This document shows positions 57,960-64,000 of a stretch of 64,000 nucleotides of DNA, piece after piece. The stretch comes from Metallyticus violacea. Lineage: Eukaryota; Arthropoda; Insecta; Mantodea; Metallyticidae. The position numbers and the translations under genes are program-made. The DNA is taken from the NCBI GenBank assembly GCA_030762175.1, contig CM060834.1, positions 29,786,501-29,850,500 on the forward strand, written 5' to 3'. Under the pieces are notes generated by a model that saw only the letters and a program-made list of their open reading frames with translations, had not been told where the DNA came from and made no database searches. Numbering within the stretch: position 1 is the stretch's first letter; each line of letters starts with the position of its first letter.

Positions 57960-58450
57960 AATATCATGAAAGCATTTCACAATGTGTTTCCACAATACAG
58001 AATTATTAGTAGAGATTTGTGGTCTCCTCGGTTCCCCGATTCAACAGCCTGGGACTATCTTTGGGGTAAATTAAAAAACGACGTGCACAAGACAAACTCC
58101 CGGACACCACATAAGAACTCTAAGTCAGAAAATTGTTCGGATTTTCATAGTGAACTACAGCGAGTAATGAATAATTTATTTAAGAGATGCCAAATATGTG
58201 TGGAGAATGAAGGAGGGTAGTTTCAACACTTCTTTTCATAATTAGTATGAACGAGCTTCTTAAATTTGTTTGTGTATTGTATGGTATGGATGGCTTGTTT
58301 TGCCATCCTGCTAACGCTGATGATCTGCGATATTAAAGAGCGTCCTTAAATAAACAAACCATCCTGCTAATCACAGAAATCCGGCTGGCCGGCTAACGAG
58401 CGGCGCGCTCGACCAGGGGAAAACAAAGATGATCGCACAGTAGAGTAGTC
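57960..58450 (+). pseudogene. Repeat E copy 2: IS630-like transposase C-terminus, tail, and tRNA-like segment
   Basis: ORF 57966-58220 reads VFPQYRIISRDLWSPRFPDS, then TAWDYLWGKLKNDVH, then LQRVMNNLFKRCQICVENEG. Compare the family form FPGR-x-I-x-R-x-x-x-x-WP-RSPDL-P-DFFLWGYLK-x-x-V and L-RV-x-x-x-x-x-R-x-x-C-x-x-x-GG. The final acid of the DFFLWG block is still Asp (AWDYLWG). The downstream part aligns with 22386-22643 and ends with a tRNA-like ggctaacgagcggcgcgctc. It carries a short SINE A tail insertion. Confidence 0.75.
58315..58358 (+). mobile_element. 44 bp SINE A tail (copy A6) with 12 bp target duplication
   Basis: Sequence gctgatgatctgcgatatt then aaagagcgtccttaaataaa matches only the last ~44 bp of SINE A (compare gctgatgacctgagatgtta at A3). 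It is flanked by ccatcctgctaa at 58303-58314 and 58359-58370. The homologous place in copy 1 (22541-22554, tcctcctgctaa) has one such word and no insert. Confidence 0.88.
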
Positions 58451-58890
58451 CTATATTGCAAAACTTTCTCTGAAAATTGCAGCATATTCGGTCATATCAT
58501 TCACTAATGGTTGCACGTGATCAGTCAGTCGCAAATAGATATTGAGAGAAATGTTATTTCTTTGTTTTTCTTTTGGATTATTGCAGTCAAAATTATTAAT
58601 TATACGGCATTTGTAAGGTAAATTTTACTACAGTTACAGGAATAGCCCCAATGCTGTAGAAGAACTTGAAGAAAATATCAAAATATATTGGAAGAATTAC
58701 GGAAACAGAGCTGTAAAGATGTAGTGACTAGAGATGAATAGAATTTTCAACAAATTCTATAAAACAGGTTAGTACCCATTATGAATTAAAGCAAATATTA
58801 TGTCCAAGATAATATTCGATGAACCGGGAACTGGTGCTACCTGGCCAAAAATACAGAGAGCTGTTCAATAAAGAATAATCATATTTTTTG
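58451..58890. other. No recognisable gene
   Basis: AT-rich, no ORF of note. Confidence 0.45.
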
Positions 58891-58894
58891 ACAA

Positions 58895-60115
58895 CATACT
58901 TTTATTCATCGTCATACTTTTGATTAACTTTATCAAAGTGGTTCTGTTGAGTGCAATGTACCAGTCCCAGCGTTTCTGCCGGTCTTTAAAGAGATGACAG
59001 TTGCTTCATAATCCTTCACCACTGCTTCTGGTGATGGAAAATGCCTCCCACAAATGCGTTTCTTCAGTATGGAGAAAAAGAAAAACTCAAACAGGGCTAA
59101 ATCGGGACTACAGAGAGAGGGAGGGACTCACTTCACAATAATTTTTGTAAAGTATTTCGCAACAACATTTGCGATGTGGGGCTGTATAAGTCATCCGCTG
59201 CATCGTGGAAATGTGTAATATGACTTTGCAGAGTTTTCAGGATATCTCTATGGTATTGTTCAGTTAGAGCTGTTTGTATATCGCAAACAGGTGGCCGAGC
59301 CCTGGACTCATGAGCGGGTGGTCTGGTGTTCGATTCCCGCCAGGATCGTTCTCCCTGACTTAGGTTTTTCCAGGTTTTCCTCAGTCCTCTTAAATAGCAA
59401 ATGCAGGGGAGGTACCCTAATTCAGGCCTGGAACATTTCTTTCCTTAAAAAAAATCTTTCCCAGTTTATCATTTCATCTCATGTATCATCAGTGTCACCG
59501 CCTGTGATGTCTCAGCAGTTAAAACGGACATTAAACACTATTAAATTTTGTGTGTGTGTACATGTACGACATTTTGAAAAACATTCCTTGAATATCGAAA
59601 AATGAGATGACCGTAACTTTCCAACCAGAAGCAACTACTATTTTTTTTTGGGGGGGGGGGGTGTTGGAGACAATGGGAATTTCATACAGAGCTTTGCCGT
59701 TTGCTCCAGCACTGATTTTCTTTTAAAGAAACTTCGCATATTCCCATAACATCATCAACTGCATGCAAATCTGTACGCGAAAGTCCTTTGTTCTGGAATC
59801 TGCCATTTTGAAAGTCACCTCTATGTGCAACTTTTCAGTGGGTCTGAAAATGTCAATGTTATTCAACAATCCTCTCTTACAAAGACACCAGCGGTGTTAA
59901 TGTTTTCTGTCGTTAGCGCACAAACTGGAGCACAGGGTCCACCTTCATTTGAAATTGATCGCCCTCTTCTTTAAAAAATTTAAACCATCTCCGAGCTGTA
60001 TTATAGGGAAGAACAAAATCTCCATGGATCTCTTGTAGAATTTCACACACCTTAGCTGAAGACTTGCTGAGACGAAAGCAGGATTTTAGAGCACCATATT
60101 GTCGTCGCATGTACC
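58895..60115 (-). pseudogene. mariner-like transposase relic interrupted by SINE B5
   Basis: Minus strand 60110-59913 reads SCFRLSKSSAKVCEILQEIH, GDFVLPYNTARRWFKFFKEE and GDQFQMKVDP, the mariner N-terminal HTH (form FC-x-KLGKTA-x-E-x-x-x-L ... WFKRFKEGRE-x-x-x-D-P). At 59270-58915 an opposing end reads AKYFTKIIVK, a VFLFLHTEETHLWEAFSITR segment and KDRQKRWDWYIALNR. This fits the C-terminal helix of the same family, with about the right W-x-x-C-like placement. The middle (59550-59850) is unassignable. SINE B5 lies between the halves. Dead. Confidence 0.6.
59288..59548 (+). mobile_element. SINE B, copy B5 (complete 3' end)
   Basis: Begins aggtggccgagccctggact (head shortened by loss of the cgttaaggcg block), with catgagcgggtggtctggtg and the B box gttcgattcccgcc. 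Then come ctccctgacttagg, ccaggttttcctcagtcctc, aaatgcaggggaggtaccct, caggcctggaaca, cccagtttatcatttcat and the end cagttaaaacggacattaaa with cactatta. This defines the family 3' end. It sits inside the mariner-like relic in the opposite orientation. No clear target duplication. Confidence 0.88.
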
Positions 60116-60119
60116 AGAT

Positions 60120-60975
60120 TTTGTTTTAGATGCAATTGAACATACCTCTAGTTGTACACCCCTCACAGCCGGGAACCGGAAGTAACAACAACTAAACTAG
60201 CACCACAAGTACATTACGCTAACAAAATATTGTATGGTTAAATTTATGAGTGAGAAAGTATGCCTATAAAATTATGATAATTCTTTATTGAAAAAAAATT
60301 ACTAGTACTGCCACCTCTGAATTAAAAATATTATATACACCAGAGGAACAAGGACAGGTTATAGTAATTTGCGAGAAAGTTTACTGCAAAAGTATATTGC
60401 CCTTGCTGAAGTACTTGATATATTGCTCCAAAAAGGCACCAGTTTTCTAAAAAAACGGAAATGTTCCAGTTGCTGGCAGGAAAACACGTACGTTTTTACA
60501 TCTTGTGTGCTCGGAATAAAATCTGCTGACGTAACAGAACACTTAATCTAATTTGTTATGTACACGAATAAGCCATTTCCTTTCCCTTCGTAGAAGGAAA
60601 GTATCGGACAAAATAGACTAAAAGAGGCGGAGTTATCGACATGTGTTGCAATAAACATGTCCAATGTTGCAACTGAACACGCAATTACAATTCCAGAGAC
60701 AGGAAGTTGCCGCGATGCGACAGAAATAATAATCTTACGTGTTGAAGCATGCACCGTTTGCAACTGTGCATGACTCAGGTCACGTAATCCTTGCCTCTGT
60801 CTTTTCTCTTTCCTCCGCACACCTCTCTTTTGGTCAGTTGGAGTTGTCACTTCAATTACAGAGGTCTTTTCAAAGGTTAAATGGTGCAACTATTGGAATG
60901 AGACACTAACAAGTTTTGGATTAGATGCAACGGCAATCAGTTTTCCAGAACTACAGAGCAGTGGCGGCTCATAGG
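60120..60975. other. No recognisable gene
   Basis: Short ORFs only. A 113-codon minus ORF (60548-60889) has basic and hydrophobic stretches but no recognised domain. Confidence 0.4.
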
Positions 60976-60977
60976 CT

Positions 60978-60980
60978 CAA

Positions 60981-61037
<57 letters not shown>

Positions 61038-61145
61038 TACGGACGCTCTTTAACATCTCAAGTCATCACAGCTCCATTCAATTCAGAGCGCCAAACGACC
61101 AATAAATTTTGCTCACAGGCCTCTTCTTTCAGGCTTGAGGCTCTT
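60978..61145 (-). mobile_element. SINE A, copy A5 fragment with (AAT)n tail
   Basis: Only the 3' part of SINE A (cctcaagcctgaaagaagag to gttaaagagcgtccgtaaat on the minus strand) is present, running straight into a (TTA)n tract at 60978-61036 on plus. It is cut on the other side at about 61145 by unrelated sequence. Confidence 0.85.
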
Positions 61146-61490
61146 TCCTATAAACCGGTGGATCCAGTGGTTTGCTGCTGCTCGCTACGGCTTGACGTCC
61201 TATGCCCACCTCCTTTTCGTAAATATAAATTGATAGGGGCCGGGTAAATCGCTGCAATGGTGACAAATCTCCTTTGATTGCAGCAGGGTAAAAAAAATTC
61301 GTAAACATCAATTTATAGCGCATTCTGTGCGCGGTACTATGCTTACCGAGTAAATCATTGTAATGGTAGCAAATCTTCTTTCGGGAGAAAAAACAACGAG
61401 CATCCGGACATGGGGATGCGAAATCACTATGTTCACAACTATTGCATGACGCTCTAGCCGTCTGAGCTATCGTGCTATTGCGCTCAACAT
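61146..61490 (-). mobile_element. Possible SINE with a different tRNA-like head, fused to A5
   Basis: Minus strand begins near gcgcaatagcacgatagctc and agacggctagagcgtcatg, a strong A-box-like D-arm. It continues ttgtgaacatagtgatttcg (weak B box) and a body with tgctacc attgcaatg-like twin repeats (gtaaatcgctgcaatggt at 61245 and gtaaatcattgtaatggtag at 61351 on plus). It joins the SINE A 3' part without a gap, so it may be a chimeric SINE. A 121-codon ORF over it is incidental. Confidence 0.5.
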
Positions 61491-63425
61491 CCATATTATC
61501 TAGCTATATCTGCGAAAGTCACTACCTTCGGCTCTCTCCGCTGCCGCTCGGGACTGCAGCCACTGAGTTGCACCTAGTTTCATGTTCGCCATATAAGGAA
61601 AAGTTTGTAAAATACCTGCCCTCTTGTGGAAACAGTTCCAATTTCGAGTGGGAGGTTTTGATGAGTTAGGAATTAGACGCTAATAATGTACAGAGTATGC
61701 AGAATGCAGTACCAAATGATGCGGAACAGACAGTCATTTTCTGCCTAGGTCCTCTGAGTTCACGTGGGTATAGGGCGAAGGGAAGGACACTTTTTTATAA
61801 ATCCGAAAGTATTTTCTTCTGCTTCTGGGAGGGAAAGAGCTGGAAAGTAAGCTATGCAAGGTGACTACTACGCAATATAAATGTTTTTGTTTTTATTTAT
61901 CTTCATCGAGTAAATGTTTGTGATTTGCCATTTCATTTACATTTAGTTTTCGATGCAAACTACCACTCTGGTCTGTAATTACATCAAATCACAACTCATT
62001 AACGACTCGCTTCAACCAATATCTGCAAATTGAAGAGCATAGCAAAACCTCCCTTGGCTACCAATCAGTGGAGAAAGTTTTAATTCAGCTCATTATATGC
62101 ACGATGATCAAACACTTAGCCCCCATTTTCTACCCCTGATGACGGCCAGCCGCAAATGAGCAAATATTTGAGACGAGGGGAGATGTGCGGTCAGTGGCCG
62201 AGAGAGGCACCGGGCCAAGGAAATGATTATTATGACCAACCTCTCGTGCCGATAAGGACATTCACAAAATATGACACGTGCCCGAACGTTGCGCGTGATG
62301 AACGTTCCTTATTTTCGAAGTGTACCCTCCTATCCGGGCAGATGTGAAGACATCATGCTGAGTCTTGAGTCATGAACGAGACGTAAGATTGGCACCTACC
62401 ATGAACGACCCCTTTGAGAAATTTAGACTGGATTGTTGTTAAAACATCTCGATGATGATATGTATAAGCTAAGACTTGTTACAACAGTTTCTCACTTTAT
62501 TTTTATTTTCTTTCTTTCTACATTTTTTTCGGTTTCTTGGTTTGCAAAGAACGAATCAACCTCTCCTTTAGCACAGAAAATTATCCCAGTATACTGAATC
62601 GAACAGTGCAAGTGATGTAAACAGTTTGTTAATTTAGCTTCTAAACACCATTTGAAAACATATTCAGTTATTTATTCTTCAACTTAATTGTACTTATGAG
62701 GCAGCGATATGTCTTTCTATCGATTTCCTTTGCTTTTCAGACATGCGCATCCTATCACCAAATCAATATTTCGAATATTTTTTACTTTTAAGTTCCAAAG
62801 ATTGAACGATTTCACCTTTCCTCTCAGTTTCTTTTCTACTTATTTCACTATATATACCTTCTCGCGTCACGGTAACATTGTTTTCGACATATTCAAAATT
62901 TCTTCAAAACTTCTGGGGGCTAACTCTTGACCTTGCTATTGTTTGCTAAATTGCTGTTTTCACAGTGAAAGATATAATAAGTGTTGCTGATATTCTTAAT
63001 TTAATATATATTATGTAATTACATAATTTGATATTTTCAAATGTTTGACACCAGAACAAATTGGCTTATGCACTGGTGATTAAATTTAAAATTGTATTAT
63101 AATGAACCTACATGTTTTAAGTCAATATCTTATGTTTATTCTAAATATTGGATTGTTAATTGAATAATTCATTGTGTGTAAATATTCCGACTTTCTATGC
63201 TTAAACTAAAGATTATTGTGCCCTAGTGAGCATATTTGTCTGTCTTTGTTGTATCAAGAATTCTGAGAAGATTTTTGTTTACTAATTTATTTATTTCTTG
63301 TGGTTTATTAATTTTACAAAATCATTTAGTATATCTATGAAATAAAGATGTTACGTAAGTCATAAAGAGTAACATTTAAACTATAATTTAACTGAAAGAA
63401 GAAATACAAATACATTGACAATATT
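61491..63425. other. No recognisable gene
   Basis: Balanced to about 62400, then AT-rich. ORFs of 63-73 codons show no recognised family. Confidence 0.4.
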
Positions 63426-63427
63426 GA

Positions 63428-63530
63428 CATAGGTGGCCATGGTCGTTAAGTCGTGGACTCATGAGCGGGAGGTCGGGAGTTCGATACCATATATATATAT
63501 ATACATATATATATATGTATATATGTATAT
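63428..63530 (+). mobile_element. SINE B, copy B6: tRNA-like head only, then (AT)n
   Basis: Only the first ~60 bp of SINE B (aggtggccatggtcgttaag, gtggactcatgagcgggagg, B box ggagttcgatacc) is present. It breaks at the end of the B box into an imperfect (AT)n tract at 63488-63531. The A- and B-box spacing is intact. Confidence 0.8.
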
Positions 63531-63531
63531 A

Positions 63532-64000
63532 TCACATACTCGATACTTATTAAGCACGCTGTATAAATTTATCGCTCTAGCAACGCTCAAACCTTGAAAC
63601 ACCATCTTGGGTAGAAGTGTTACGTCACACAGAGGACCTCTCCCTAAACAAACACTAACTCTTGATTGCAGGTGCTACTTCATTAGCTAATTCGCAACTT
63701 GGCAGTGCCCATCTCTGCTAGAACTGTTCAGTTTATCTTTACAGGGCGTCATTCGCTGCATTAGCTAATGGTAAACTGTTTCCTGTGAAATGTGCTATCG
63801 ATTGCAATTACTGACTCCCTGCGCTTATAAAGCCAAAGAGCTTGTTAGGAGGTGTGCTTTAGAGAAGTCACATAAATTCTTGAAATAAAAAAAAAATCAA
63901 ATATATAATTCTTTAGATAATCCAAGTCCATTTCTCAGGAAAAAGAACTCCCTAATGGCGAAATGAGTCTTATTATAATTGCTGTGGTTTAATGTACAAA
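63532..64000. other. No recognisable gene
   Basis: Mixed composition with two cattagctaa words at about 63679-63688 and 63759-63768. No gene recognised. Confidence 0.4.

Noticed and set aside
60548..60889. 113-codon ORF as a small host gene
   Set aside because: No recognisable domain, no start context or splice evidence; length is within what occurs by chance here.
61129..61494. 121-codon ORF on the minus strand
   Set aside because: Lies over the tRNA-headed SINE-like segment; no protein family resemblance.

Overview
This 64 kb window looks like intergenic or intronic DNA from a large, repeat-rich eukaryotic (animal, most likely arthropod) genome. It is strongly AT-rich and has short stop-riddled ORFs throughout. 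It holds many simple-sequence tracts, several tRNA-headed SINE families, and eroded fragments of LINE reverse transcriptases and cut-and-paste transposases. I found no intact host protein-coding gene, no true tRNA or rRNA gene, no CRISPR array and no bacterial-style operon. The SINE core motif (tacggcacgtaaaagaacc type) makes me lean towards a chelicerate such as a spider, but that is from memory and only a weak lean.

Layout: 0.5-2.7 kb is a LINE interrupted by a Tc1-like element and ending in a GAA tract. 2.8-5.8 kb is AT-rich DNA made of a degenerate ~20 bp repeat that switches polarity around a 45 bp perfect inverted repeat. 9.8-10.4 kb and 24.4-25.7 kb carry two copies of one repeat, the second with a ~140 bp tandem array. 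12.2-13.9 kb and 54.4-55.4 kb carry two inverted copies of another element, which includes a DNCAGQNKN-type ORF fragment. One copy is loaded with a SINE and the other keeps the empty site. 14.4-18.1 kb holds an RTE-like RT and two IS630/Tc1-mariner-like transposase remnants, one apparently split by a pogo/Tigger-like element with a TA target duplication. 21.1-23.3 kb holds an RT fragment, a GC-rich island, a transposon tail and a SINE with a 15 bp target duplication. 28-31.3 kb holds three SINEs and a LINE C-terminus. 35.9-46.3 kb holds hAT, IS630, Tc1 and mariner remnants. 46.9-52.9 kb holds three SINEs, a MULE fragment, a CR1/L2-like LINE 3' end and a mariner C-terminus. 55.4-60.1 kb holds three more Tc1/mariner-type relics, one with a SINE between its two halves. 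The last 4 kb holds SINE pieces and microsatellites.

No genes here work together in a pathway. What the window records is insertion history: nested elements, target-site duplications, empty paralogous sites, and microsatellites growing out of element tails. Long stretches between features hold AT-rich DNA in which I recognise nothing, and these are listed. No new functional system was found. The best candidates for undescribed material are the tandem-repeat element (9.8/24.4 kb), the two-copy element with the DNCAGQNKN ORF, the polarity-switching AT repeat, and the GC-rich island at 21.35 kb.
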